Source: M3007 sp037445225 (GTDB lineage: Bacteria; Bacteroidota; Bacteroidia; Chitinophagales; Saprospiraceae). From it: 64,000 bases of DNA. Where the stretch lies: NCBI GenBank assembly GCA_037445225.1, contig JBBIKW010000010.1, positions 92,817-156,816 of the forward strand, written 5' to 3'. The notes below the pieces were generated by a model. It was given only the letters and a program-made list of their open reading frames with translations, ran no database searches and had not been told where the DNA came from. Made by a program: the position numbers and the translations under genes. Shown one piece after another: positions 46,771 to 55,691 of this stretch (position 1 is the first letter of the stretch; every line of letters starts with the position of its first letter).

Positions 46771-47762
46771 GGGATAGGTATGGTCTGCAGGATCCTGTGC
46801 ACAATGCCTTCTTGGTCGATGTTTTCAGCCTCGGCCTCGTAGGTCAGCCCAATTCGGTGGCGGAGGACGTCGAAGGCCATCTCGCGCACGTCGTCGGGCG
46901 TAGTGTAGCCGCGACCGCGGAGGAAGGCCAGCGCTCGGGCAGCTTGGGCCAAGGACAGGCTTGCCCGCGGTGAAGCGCCGTAGCTGATGAGCGGTTTAAG
47001 GTGTTCCAATCCAAAGCGTTCCGGCTGGCGGGTGGCAAAGACGATGTCCAAGATGTATTGCTCTGTTTTTTCGGTGAGCAATACCTTCTTTACCGTCTCT
47101 CGGGCGCGCAGCAGGGCATCGGGAGAGACGACCTTTTGCACCGCAGGTGCCTCGCCATTGAGGTAGCGGCGCACGATGAGGCGTTCTTCTTCTTGATTGG
47201 GGTAATGGATCTTGACCTTTAGGAGAAAACGATCCACCTGTGCCTCCGGCAAAGGGTAGGTGCCCTCTTGCTCGATGGGGTTTTGCGTGGCGAGCACTAA
47301 GAAGGGCTCAGGAAGGCGAAAGGTCTCGTTGCCGATGGTGACTTGCCGCTCTTGCATGGCCTCCAATAGGGCGCTTTGCACCTTTGCGGGGGCGCGGTTG
47401 ATCTCGTCGGCCAAGACGAAGTTGGCGAAGATAGGCCCCTTGCGCACAGTAAAGGTCGCTTGAGCAGGGTTGTAGATGGTCGTACCCAACACGTCGGCCG
47501 GCAGCAAGTCGGGCGTAAACTGGATGCGGCTAAACTGGGCCTCTACCGCTTGCGCCAGCGTCTTGATGGCGAGCGTCTTGGCCAGACCCGGCATCCCCTC
47601 CAACAGGATGTGGCCTTTGGTGAGCAACCCAATGAGCAGGCGCTCCATCATCTCTGACTGTCCTACAATGACCTGGGCAGTCGTCTCTCGAAGGCGGTCG
47701 ATGAAGGCGCGGTCGGCAGCAATTGCTCGATTGAGCGCCTCCACATCGGATGGTTGTTGCAT
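46767..47762 (-). CDS. MoxR-family AAA+ ATPase
   Basis: A 331-residue AAA+ chaperone-like ATPase. Walker A is EGMPGLAKT, Walker B is in FVLADEINRAPAKVQSALLE, sensor 1 is LATQNPIEQEGTYPLPEAQ, and a C-terminal lid contains ISYGASPRASLSLAQAARA. It is the first gene of a minus-strand operon moxR-DUF58-BatD. ATG at 47762 is chosen; a TTG at 47771 is the only longer alternative. It is divergent from aconitase with a shared upstream region of about 200 bp. Confidence 0.95.
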   Translation of the reverse strand: MQQPSDVEALNRAIAADRAFIDRLRETTAQVIVGQSEMMERLLIGLLTKGHILLEGMPGLAKTLAIKTLAQAVEAQFSRIQFTPDLLPADVLGTTIYNPAQATFTVRKGPIFANFVLADEINRAPAKVQSALLEAMQERQVTIGNETFRLPEPFLVLATQNPIEQEGTYPLPEAQVDRFLLKVKIHYPNQEEERLIVRRYLNGEAPAVQKVVSPDALLRARETVKKVLLTEKTEQYILDIVFATRQPERFGLEHLKPLISYGASPRASLSLAQAARALAFLRGRGYTTPDDVREMAFDVLRHRIGLTYEAEAENIDQEGIVHRILQTIPIP

Positions 47763-47906
47763 GGCAGACAATATGTAATAAACGGTGCAAAGAACCGGAA
47801 AACTCTACAAAATGGGAGTACGCTCACGGCAAGGAATTGTTCTCCCACAGCAAACGCCCGATCTCCACCCCCTATCGCTGGATATGTGGGATTTCTTGAG
47901 GTTGCC

Positions 47907-47914
47907 TACCTTTG
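47907..47914 (+). promoter_or_regulatory. -7 promoter element for aconitase
   Basis: TACCTTTG, a clean TAnnTTTG match, about 54 bp before the aconitase ATG in the divergent moxR/acn region. Confidence 0.55.
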
Positions 47915-47968
47915 CCGGGCGCAATTTTTCTTTATCGTTTAAACGTATTTTTCAACTGCTGCTGTCCA

Positions 47969-50248
47969 ATGATTTTCGACTTTAAAATGATCCGGGAGTT
48001 TTACAAAAACTACCCGGTGCGTGTAGATGCCGCTCGAGCCTTTCTTAAGCGCCCGCTGACCTTAGCGGAAAAGATTTTGTACGCCCATCTGCATCCAGAC
48101 AGCCCGATGGCCGACTACAAGCGCGGAGTTGACTACGTCTTCTTCCAAGTCGACCGCGTGGCCATGCAGGACGCTACCGCTCAGATGGCCCTGTTGCAAT
48201 TCATGACCTGTGGGCGCAAAAAGGTGGCCGTGCCGACCACAGTGCACTGCGACCACCTGATCACCGCGGAGGTGGGAGCAGCACAGGACCTCGCTGTGGC
48301 GCTGGATAAAAACAAGGAGGTCTTCGACTTCTTGAGCACGGTTTCTCAGAAATACGGCATTGGCTTTTGGAAGCCCGGTGCAGGCATTATTCACCAGATC
48401 ATTTTGGAAAACTATGCTTTTCCGGGCGGCCTAATGATCGGTACCGACTCGCACACCGTCAATGCAGGCGGGTTGGGTATGGTAGCCGTGGGTGTAGGCG
48501 GCGCCGATGCGGTAGACGCCATGGTCGGAATGGCCTGGGAGCTGCAGATGCCCAAGCTCATTGGAGTGAAGCTCACCGGCAAGTTGCGAGGTTGGACGTC
48601 GCCCAAAGACGTCATCCTCAAGGTAGCCGGCATCTTAACCGTTAAAGGTGGCACCGGCGCCATTGTGGAATACTTTGGACCGGGAGCTCAGAGCATCTCT
48701 TGTACCGGTAAGGGCACCATTTGCAATATGGGCGCAGAGATCGGCGCTACCACCTCGCTTTTCGGCTTCGACAAGAGCATGACCCGCTACTTGAGAGCGA
48801 CGGGCCGCTCCAAGGTAGCGACGTTGTGCAACAAAATTGCGCCCTATCTTACGGGAGACCCTGAATGCTACGCCGAGCCGGAAAAGTACTTCGATCAAGT
48901 GATCGAAATCGACCTGTCGAAGTTAGAGCCGCACATCAATGGCCCGTTCACGCCCGATTTGGCTTGGCCGCTGTCGAAATTTGCCGCCGCGGTGCGCAAG
49001 AACAAGTACCCAGCTCGCCTCGAAGTGGGCCTCATCGGCTCGTGCACCAACTCCAGTTACGAAGACCTCACCCGCGCTGCTTCGGTCGCTCGGCAGGCGC
49101 GCGAGAAAGGCTTAGAGGTAAAAGCAGAGTTTACAGTGACGCCGGGTTCGGAGCAGATCCGCTACACGGCCGAGCGCGACGGCCTCCTTCAAGAGTTCGA
49201 GGCGATCGGCGGCGTCGTGCTGGCCAACGCCTGCGGCCCCTGCATTGGCCAGTGGGCGCGCCACATGGACGACATGAAGCGGCCCAACTCTATCATGACC
49301 TCGTTTAACCGCAACTTCACCGGCCGCAACGACGGAAATCCCAACACACATGCCTTTGTGGCCTCGCCTGAAATCGTGACCGCCTTTGCCATCGCGGGCG
49401 ACCTGACGTTCAACCCCAAGAAAGACAAACTCATCAACCGAGAGGGCAAAGCCGTCAAGTTAGATCCGCCTAAAGGGTTGGAATTGCCTAAAAAGGGCTT
49501 TGCTGTAGAAAATCCCGGCTACGTAGCACCGGCCAAGTCCGGCAGCAAGATCAAGGTGGTAGTAGATAAAAAATCGGAGCGCCTCCAGCTGCTCAAGCCT
49601 TTTGCCCCGATTACTGCCGACCAGCTGCAAAACATGCGCGTGCTCATCAAGATCAAGGGCAAGTGCACGACCGATCACATCTCTATGGCCGGCCCTTGGC
49701 TCAAGTACCGCGGGCATTTGGAAAACATCTCGAACAACCTCTTCATCGGGGCAGTCAACTACTTCAACGACCAGCGCAATCTGGTATACAACGTGGAGAA
49801 GGGCGAGTATATGGAGGTGCCGGCTTCGGCTCGATACTATCAGAAAAAAGGCATTGGCACGGTGGTTTTCGGCGAAGAGAACTACGGAGAGGGCTCCAGC
49901 CGTGAGCATGCCGCCATGGAGCCGCGCTACTTGGGCGTGAAAGCTGTCATCGTCAAATCGTTTGCTCGCATCCACCATACCAACCTCAAGAAGCAGGGCA
50001 TGCTGGCGCTTACCTTTGCCGACCCGGCCGACTACGACAAGGTGCGCCAAGACGACTTGGTGAGCATCCTGGGCTTTGAAGACTTCTCTCCGGGCAAACC
50101 GCTACAAGTACGGCTCGACCACGCCGACGGCACGGTGGATATCTTCAACGTGCACCATACCTACAACCAGCAGCAGATCGAATGGGTGCGCGCCGGCAGT
50201 GCCCTCAACAAGATCCGCCAAGAGTTGGCTGCCGCTCGAAAACGATAG
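47969..50248 (+). CDS. acn: Aconitate hydratase
   Basis: TCA-cycle isomerase of citrate to isocitrate, 759 residues, of the mitochondrial-like aconitase type found in Bacteroidota. The [4Fe-4S] ligands are the Cys in LIGSCTNSSYED and the pair in NACGPCIGQWAR. Other active-site stretches are GTDSHTVNAGGLGM, GKCTTDHISMAGPW, GEENYGEGSSREHAAMEPR and ARIHHTNLKKQGML. The start at 47969 gives MIFDFKMIREFY; 47987 is an in-frame alternative. It is divergent from moxR. Confidence 0.97.
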   Translation: MIFDFKMIREFYKNYPVRVDAARAFLKRPLTLAEKILYAHLHPDSPMADYKRGVDYVFFQVDRVAMQDATAQMALLQFMTCGRKKVAVPTTVHCDHLITAEVGAAQDLAVALDKNKEVFDFLSTVSQKYGIGFWKPGAGIIHQIILENYAFPGGLMIGTDSHTVNAGGLGMVAVGVGGADAVDAMVGMAWELQMPKLIGVKLTGKLRGWTSPKDVILKVAGILTVKGGTGAIVEYFGPGAQSISCTGKGTICNMGAEIGATTSLFGFDKSMTRYLRATGRSKVATLCNKIAPYLTGDPECYAEPEKYFDQVIEIDLSKLEPHINGPFTPDLAWPLSKFAAAVRKNKYPARLEVGLIGSCTNSSYEDLTRAASVARQAREKGLEVKAEFTVTPGSEQIRYTAERDGLLQEFEAIGGVVLANACGPCIGQWARHMDDMKRPNSIMTSFNRNFTGRNDGNPNTHAFVASPEIVTAFAIAGDLTFNPKKDKLINREGKAVKLDPPKGLELPKKGFAVENPGYVAPAKSGSKIKVVVDKKSERLQLLKPFAPITADQLQNMRVLIKIKGKCTTDHISMAGPWLKYRGHLENISNNLFIGAVNYFNDQRNLVYNVEKGEYMEVPASARYYQKKGIGTVVFGEENYGEGSSREHAAMEPRYLGVKAVIVKSFARIHHTNLKKQGMLALTFADPADYDKVRQDDLVSILGFEDFSPGKPLQVRLDHADGTVDIFNVHHTYNQQQIEWVRAGSALNKIRQELAAARKR

Positions 50249-50257
50249 GGCGCAAAA

Positions 50258-50306
50258 GGCGCTTGGGGAGCGATGCACTGTGAAAACCCCTCGCTTCCTA
50301 AGCGCC
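50258..50306. repeat. Imperfect 16-bp inverted repeat between acn and queD
   Basis: Arms GGCGCTTGGGGAGCGA (50258-50273) and TCGCTTCCTAAGCGCC (50291-50306) pair at 14 of 16 positions across a 17-nt loop. It starts 10 bp after the aconitase stop. No T-run follows, so it may be a 3'-end stabilising hairpin or a weak terminator. Confidence 0.5.
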
Positions 50307-50314
50307 GTTGCGTG

Positions 50315-50322
50315 TACCTTTG
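50315..50322 (+). promoter_or_regulatory. -7 promoter element for queD
   Basis: TACCTTTG, 57 bp before the queD ATG and just after the inverted repeat. Confidence 0.5.
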
Positions 50323-50379
50323 CAGGCCCAAACGAGAGTAAGCCGACACCAACCGGCTGCACCTCAGCGTCTGCTACCT

Positions 50380-50796
50380 ATGGTTTACATCACGCGCATC
50401 GAACGCTTCAACGCCGCCCACAAGCTGTGGGTCGACGAGTGGACTGAAGAGCAAAACCGCGCTGTCTTTGGCAAGTGCTCCAACAAGAATTGGCACGGCC
50501 ACAACTATACTTTGCACGTCACGGTCAAGGGTAAGCCCGACCCGGTCACGGGCTTTATTGTCGACGTCAAAAAGCTAAGTGCCCTCATCAAAGAGCACGT
50601 TATCGAGTACTTGGACCACAGCAACCTCAACTTAGACGTGCCTTTCTTGCCCAAAGGCATGCAGCCTACGACCGAAAACCTCGCCGTCCTGATCTGGCAA
50701 CAGATGGAAAAGGCGCTGGAAGGGCTCCCCTGTCAACTGCACGCCGTCAAGCTGTGGGAGACGGAAAACATCTACGCCGAATACTACGGCGAATGA
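50380..50796 (+). CDS. queD: 6-carboxytetrahydropterin synthase (QueD/PTPS family)
   Basis: Converts dihydroneopterin triphosphate to 6-carboxytetrahydropterin, first committed step to queuosine. The 138 residues have zinc-binding His in RFNAAHKLW and the WHGHNYTLHV pair, catalytic Cys in FGKCSNKNW, and active-site segments TGFIVDVKKL, LDHSNLNLDV and PTTENLAVLIWQ. It is followed 52 bp later by folE, whose product makes its substrate. A role in tetrahydropterin synthesis is the main alternative. Confidence 0.9.
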   Translation: MVYITRIERFNAAHKLWVDEWTEEQNRAVFGKCSNKNWHGHNYTLHVTVKGKPDPVTGFIVDVKKLSALIKEHVIEYLDHSNLNLDVPFLPKGMQPTTENLAVLIWQQMEKALEGLPCQLHAVKLWETENIYAEYYGE

Positions 50797-50848
50797 ACTA
50801 CCACATGCCGCGGGCTGTTGTGTGCCTAATTTGCGCCCATTGCTATCT

Positions 50849-51418
50849 ATGAGTACGCCCACCGATACCCTTCGCCGACATTTCGAGGCCATCGTCGAAG
50901 CGTTAGGCGAAGATCCACAGCGCGAAGGTTTGTTAAAAACCCCGGAACGCGCCGCCAAAGCCATGCAGTTTCTCACCCAAGGGTATCGGCAAGACCCCGT
51001 AGCTATCTTGCGCTCGGCGATGTTCCAGGAGGATTACAGCGAGATGGTCCTCGTCAAGGACATCGAGGTGTACTCCCTGTGCGAACACCACCTCCTTCCG
51101 TTTTTTGGAAAGGCACATGTCGCCTACATCCCCAACGGCTATATCGTAGGGCTGAGCAAAATTCCGCGCGTAGTAGATGTCTTTGCTCGGCGGCTGCAAG
51201 TGCAGGAGCGGTTGACTATCGAAATTCGCGACGTCATCCACCAAACGCTGCGCCCCTTAGGGGTGGCCGTTGTCATCGAGGCCCAGCACATGTGTATGAT
51301 GATGCGCGGCGTGCAGAAACAGAACAGCGTGACGACCACCTCCGCCTTCACCGGCGAATTTGAAAAGGCCGAAACGCGCGGCGAATTCTTGCGCCTCATC
51401 AGCGCTCAGCTCCATTGA
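50849..51418 (+). CDS. folE: GTP cyclohydrolase I (FolE)
   Basis: Makes 7,8-dihydroneopterin triphosphate from GTP for folate and queuosine. The 189 residues contain zinc ligands in YSLCEHHLLPFFGKAHVAYI and EAQHMCMMMRGVQ, and the family segments EGLLKTPERAAKAM, VGLSKIPRVVDVFARRLQVQ and TTTSAFTGEF. The start at 50849 begins MSTPTDTLRRHFEAIV. It ends 7 bp before the convergent ubiX stop. Confidence 0.96.
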   Translation: MSTPTDTLRRHFEAIVEALGEDPQREGLLKTPERAAKAMQFLTQGYRQDPVAILRSAMFQEDYSEMVLVKDIEVYSLCEHHLLPFFGKAHVAYIPNGYIVGLSKIPRVVDVFARRLQVQERLTIEIRDVIHQTLRPLGVAVVIEAQHMCMMMRGVQKQNSVTTTSAFTGEFEKAETRGEFLRLISAQLH

Positions 51419-51425
51419 CTACCCA

Positions 51426-52004
51426 TTATCCTAAAGACGCCTTATCTCCCTCGCCCCACCGATAGGTGCTGATGTCGAACCCGGCCAAATCCAACAAGCG
51501 GTCTACTACGGTAGCAGCCACCTCCTCGACCGACTGCGGACGCGAGTAAAAGGATGGGCACGCCGGACACACAATAGCGCCGGCTTCCGTAAGCAGCTTC
51601 ATGTTGTTCAGATGGATGAGGCTAAGCGGCGTATCACGCGGCACCAAGATGAGCCTTCGGCGCTCTTTGAGCACCACATCGGCAGCGCGCGTGATGAGGT
51701 CGGTGCTCACCCCTGAGGCAATGCGCCCCAACACGCCCATTGAACAAGGACACACGATCATCGTCTCGTAACGCGCTGAGCCCGAAGCAAAGGGCGCCGT
51801 GAAGTCCTTTTTATCGTAAAAATCAAACGGATAATGCTCAAAGGAAGGTGGCCCTACTTCCAAAGACCAATTTACTAAGGCATTGTCCGACAGGACGACG
51901 CCTACAGCAGTCCATTGCGCCCGCAGGGTTGCCAGTCGGTCTAAAAGCACTTTGGCGTAGATAGCCCCGGAAGAGCCCGTGATGGCGACGACGACTTTTT
52001 TCAT
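51426..52004 (-). CDS. ubiX: Flavin prenyltransferase UbiX
   Basis: Makes prenylated FMN, cofactor of UbiD-type decarboxylases. The 192 residues include the FMN-binding VVVAITGSSGAIYAKVLL, IVCPCSMGVLGRIASG, and RLILVPRDTPLSLIHLNNM. The start at 52004 begins MKKVVVAITGSSGA. It follows the glycosyltransferase on the minus strand by 43 bp. No ubiD is in the window; in this lineage it may serve menaquinone or aromatic-acid metabolism (inference). Confidence 0.94.
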   Translation of the reverse strand: MKKVVVAITGSSGAIYAKVLLDRLATLRAQWTAVGVVLSDNALVNWSLEVGPPSFEHYPFDFYDKKDFTAPFASGSARYETMIVCPCSMGVLGRIASGVSTDLITRAADVVLKERRRLILVPRDTPLSLIHLNNMKLLTEAGAIVCPACPSFYSRPQSVEEVAATVVDRLLDLAGFDISTYRWGEGDKASLG

Positions 52005-52047
52005 ATGCTCACAGACAGCCAAAGCCGCAAAAAGTTGACCGTTCGGC

Positions 52048-52959
52048 TTAACTGCGGTAAAAGAGCCACGGCATCCATCGGCGCAGCATCAGGCGGAAGG
52101 GATCTTTTTGGGAGGCATGAAAGAATGCGCGCTCCATCTCGGGGAGGGGAGCCTCTTGGGTGGGATGTACCAACGGAAACGACATCGACTGTGCAGGGTG
52201 CACCAGCCGTTTGCTCGCTCCTGTCGAAGTATGCGTGGCATCGTCGTCGAAGCCAATGTTGTGCACCAAATTGACCTTAGGCACAATACACAGCCCTCGA
52301 GCGCGCACTACCGAATAAAACCAAGCGTAATCCCAGGTGTCGAACTCGCCGTCGCGCACGCGTCGGAACTTGTCGAGCAAATAGCGCCGGGCTGCTCGGT
52401 CGGGCAAGAGCTGGGAAAAGGCGCTGTCCGGATCGCGCCATTGGCTTTCCAGATCGCTAAAGGTGGCACTATAATGCTTCCAGGCGCGCCGCCAGGTGGC
52501 CCAACCCCAAATGAAAGCAAAGCGGGAGAAGAGATAGCTGGCATTCCACTGCGCGCAGACCTGTGCAGCGGGATTGCTGCCGGCAATGTGCAGGACGCGT
52601 TCATCGGAGCGATAGCGCTCCAACAGCTCGAAGCAAAAGGGGAAAAAGGAAGGATCGGGCAGGCAATCGTCCTCAAGAACAATGCCCTCCTCTACGTGTT
52701 CGAAAAACCAGGAAATGCCTGTCTCTACAGCGCGCCGACACCCTAAGTTATGCGGCAAAAAGCGCGTATGGATGCGGCAGGGCCAGTCGACCTCCTGCGC
52801 AAACAAGGCGCGTACCTCAGCGCACCGCGCCGCATCGGTAGGCACGTGTGGCCGAGGCCCGTCGGCGTTCACATAGAGCTCTGTTGGCTGCAATAGGCGC
52901 AGCTGCTGCAAGACGCGGCGCGTATGCTCTGGGCGATTAAAGACGAGCAACAAAATCAT
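52048..52959 (-). CDS. Glycosyltransferase-like protein (GT-A fold)
   Basis: A 303-residue soluble protein. MILLLVFNRPEHTRRVLQQL is the nucleotide-sugar-binding start. An acidic motif, VLEDDCLPDPSFF, corresponds to the DxD region. WGWATWRRAWKHY and DYAWFYSVVRARGLCIVPKVN are found in a Bacteroidota group often annotated as nucleotide-diphospho-sugar transferases or HlpA-like. Donor and acceptor are unknown. It lies 18 bp downstream of lptD on the same strand, which suggests surface-glycan work. Confidence 0.8.
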   Translation of the reverse strand: MILLLVFNRPEHTRRVLQQLRLLQPTELYVNADGPRPHVPTDAARCAEVRALFAQEVDWPCRIHTRFLPHNLGCRRAVETGISWFFEHVEEGIVLEDDCLPDPSFFPFCFELLERYRSDERVLHIAGSNPAAQVCAQWNASYLFSRFAFIWGWATWRRAWKHYSATFSDLESQWRDPDSAFSQLLPDRAARRYLLDKFRRVRDGEFDTWDYAWFYSVVRARGLCIVPKVNLVHNIGFDDDATHTSTGASKRLVHPAQSMSFPLVHPTQEAPLPEMERAFFHASQKDPFRLMLRRWMPWLFYRS

Positions 52960-52977
52960 GTCGGCGCAAAAATGCCG

Positions 52978-55653
52978 CTAAAATCGCGTTTGCGCATCGA
53001 AGACGTTGTTGCGGTAAGGGATGCGCAAGAAGTCGAGAGAGCCGGGCTTGACGCCGATGAAGAACTCATAAGTGCCGCGCACCGGCTGCCAACGCAGGCT
53101 GAACTGCCAACAGTGCAAGTCGCGCGTGAAGCCGATATCGGGGTACACCAAGCTTTTGGTCTGAAAATCGTAGCTGATATTGCCGATGTCGATCGACCAT
53201 TTTGGCGTCAGCGGTATGCTGCCGAAAAAGCTGATGTTGTTGGTGCCGATGAGGAAGGTATCGCGATTAGTTCCAGCGACTTGTCGGCGTTCGAAGGAGA
53301 TGCGGTGGCTGACTTGGATGTGCTCGAACCAGTCGAAGAAGCCGCCTCCCGCTGGTGCAGTCGTGCTCGTGGGCTGTTGAGGGCCCTGAGGTATCTCGCC
53401 GGCCAAGAGGCGGCGCAAGTCGCCGATGCTGGTCTGGGTGTTGAACTCCAATCCGAAGGCCGCTAGGCGGAGCAACTTGCCCTCCTCCTGCCAGGCGTAT
53501 CGGTTGATGCGATTGCCGTTCGGACTGAGCACATACGGGTCGAAGGTGGCGCGCCAAGTGAGGTTGGTCAGGCCCTTGAAGAGGCGAAAAAGTCCGCCCG
53601 TAGTGATAGTGCTCCACTTCAGCGAGTCGCGCGTGGGCGAGTAGCTGCCTGAAAAGACGAGGTTGTCAAAGAGGCGCACGCGGCGCACCGAGTCGCGTTT
53701 GGCGGAGAAAAACTTCAACTCCACGATGTTGCCCAAGCTGTAGTTGATGATCATTTCCGGCTTTTGCTCGGTAGGGCGCCCGAAGATGGCCTCGTCGAAG
53801 ATGCCGTATCGGCGCAAGATGGTGTCGCGTCCCGGACGCAAGGAGGTCTGTACCCGCCGGAAATAATTGCTTTCCGAAAAGTCGGGGCGAATACCCGTGG
53901 AGATGCTGGGCTTCAACGTGTGGCGGATACCGCGAAACCAACCCTTCGAAAACTGCTTGGTAAAAAATAGGGCTGTGTTGATGCTGATGCCGGCGTTGTA
54001 CTGCCGAAAAGGCGAAAAGCTCCAGTTCCGCACTACCGTATCGCGCCCCCACACCGTTCGATTGCTGTCCACCACGACGAGCTCCGCCACCGTATCGTAG
54101 GCGTATTGGATCTCGTCGATGAAGCGGCGCTCGATGGTGTAGGGATACCAATTTTCCTCATAGCTCAGCTGGGGCGCCACGTTGATGTATCGGAAGAGTT
54201 TAAAGTTGAGGTCGCTGCTGATCTGGTGCTGAATACCCATGCGCATGTTTTGAAGGGTCTCGTAGGAAAACAGCAAGGTGTCGGGTACCGTCACCGAATT
54301 CTGCAGCCGAGAGGTGTAGGTGAGCGAGATTTTTTCGTACCAGCGCTCGTTGCCCACCGGGTTTTTTCGCTTGAAAGGGAAGATGCGTTGCAGGTTAAAA
54401 GTGGCAGAAGGGAATGTGATGCTCATCTGCCGCGTTTGGGTGTTTTGGGTGTGGCTAAGGGACGCGTTGAATTGATAAGGCTTACCGGGAAAGCGTTGGG
54501 AAAAGTTGAGGTTGGAATTTAGCGTGTTTTGAAACACGCTGTTAAAGTCATTTCGGTTGCGATTTTGATCGCGGTTTGTTTCCAAGTTTACCGATCCGCC
54601 GAAAGTACGCGTAGGATGCGCCTTAGCATCCTGTTGATGCGACCACCGGATGGCGAAGGACTTGAACGAGTTTCGCTGAGCCCTGTCGTTTTCCACCAAG
54701 CGGTCGTTGTAGGCTAGGCTCAAGTTGCCGCTGGAGCGGTATCGGTAATTGTAGCGCACCTCGTTGCGGACACCCCAGGAGCCACTGGTGAAAATGTTGA
54801 AGCGAAAAGTCATGTCCATATGGTCCGACAGCGGCAAATAATACCCCCAGTCCATCAGTCCCAGCCCTTCTGCTTGAGAAAACTGGAAATCGCGAGGAAT
54901 AATCAGCCCCGACTTTCGGGTCTTGGTGATGGGGTAAAAGCCGAAGGGCAGCACCAGTGGAGTAGGGACACCGCCGATTTCTACGTTGGACAGCCCTGCC
55001 ACCACCAGCCTGTCGGTGATGAGCTTCAATTTTTTGGTGCGAATAGCGAAGTGCGGATGCTCGTGATCGCAGGTAGTGATGAGCGCGTCTTTGTTGTAGA
55101 TGATGCTTCGAGCGGGCTCGCCAGGCTTTTTGCCGGGTATGGCTTCGCCGAAGAGTTTCGCTCTTTCACCTAACACGTGGAGGTCTTGCTGTTGGGTGCG
55201 CGCTTCGTAGATGATGCCGCGTTTGGTGCGGAAATTATAGCGCAAGCGCTCAGCCTCGAACGCCTCTTCGCGGTCTTTAAATTGAGGCCGCCCAACCAGC
55301 TCGCCCTTTTGGTCGGGATATCGAGTAGCAGTCAGATCTTGGCTGTTGTAATCGATGAGAATGTATCCCGCTCGGAGTTCGAGCGTGCCGTACTTGACAA
55401 AAGCCTCGCCGTAGAGATGCAGCTGGCGCTTTCGAATGTCCAACCACTGCGAATCGCGCGAACCGTACTCCACTGCCTTGTCGAGGGCGTCAGGCGAAAG
55501 CAATACGGGCAAAAGCGTATCGTTCAACAGAAGTGCCGCCGCACTGTCCTGGATACTCGGCTTAGAGTTAAGGCTGTCGGAGGGTATCTGTGCTGAAGCC
55601 GCTGCCGCGCAGAACCACCAGCCCATTATCCAGAAAAGCCGATATTTGCCCAT
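52978..55653 (-). CDS. lptD: LPS-assembly outer-membrane protein LptD (LptD_2 type)
   Basis: Outer-membrane translocon that inserts lipopolysaccharide, 891 residues. Signal peptide FWIMGWWFCAAAASAQ. An OstA/LptA-like beta-jellyroll follows (RQLHLYGEAFVKYGTLELRA, then LERLRYNFRTKRGIIYEART-like repeats). The large barrel begins around YYLPLSDHMDMTFRFNIFT and closes with an aromatic C-terminus (NNVFDAQTRF). The start at 55653 begins MGKYRLFW; a longer frame would run into the amidase promoter region. It is divergent from the amidase gene, only 38 bp apart. Confidence 0.88.
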   Translation of the reverse strand: MGKYRLFWIMGWWFCAAAASAQIPSDSLNSKPSIQDSAAALLLNDTLLPVLLSPDALDKAVEYGSRDSQWLDIRKRQLHLYGEAFVKYGTLELRAGYILIDYNSQDLTATRYPDQKGELVGRPQFKDREEAFEAERLRYNFRTKRGIIYEARTQQQDLHVLGERAKLFGEAIPGKKPGEPARSIIYNKDALITTCDHEHPHFAIRTKKLKLITDRLVVAGLSNVEIGGVPTPLVLPFGFYPITKTRKSGLIIPRDFQFSQAEGLGLMDWGYYLPLSDHMDMTFRFNIFTSGSWGVRNEVRYNYRYRSSGNLSLAYNDRLVENDRAQRNSFKSFAIRWSHQQDAKAHPTRTFGGSVNLETNRDQNRNRNDFNSVFQNTLNSNLNFSQRFPGKPYQFNASLSHTQNTQTRQMSITFPSATFNLQRIFPFKRKNPVGNERWYEKISLTYTSRLQNSVTVPDTLLFSYETLQNMRMGIQHQISSDLNFKLFRYINVAPQLSYEENWYPYTIERRFIDEIQYAYDTVAELVVVDSNRTVWGRDTVVRNWSFSPFRQYNAGISINTALFFTKQFSKGWFRGIRHTLKPSISTGIRPDFSESNYFRRVQTSLRPGRDTILRRYGIFDEAIFGRPTEQKPEMIINYSLGNIVELKFFSAKRDSVRRVRLFDNLVFSGSYSPTRDSLKWSTITTGGLFRLFKGLTNLTWRATFDPYVLSPNGNRINRYAWQEEGKLLRLAAFGLEFNTQTSIGDLRRLLAGEIPQGPQQPTSTTAPAGGGFFDWFEHIQVSHRISFERRQVAGTNRDTFLIGTNNISFFGSIPLTPKWSIDIGNISYDFQTKSLVYPDIGFTRDLHCWQFSLRWQPVRGTYEFFIGVKPGSLDFLRIPYRNNVFDAQTRF

Positions 55654-55691
55654 CCCTTTTCGAAAGTGCTCCAAAGACAGAAGTACAGAAG

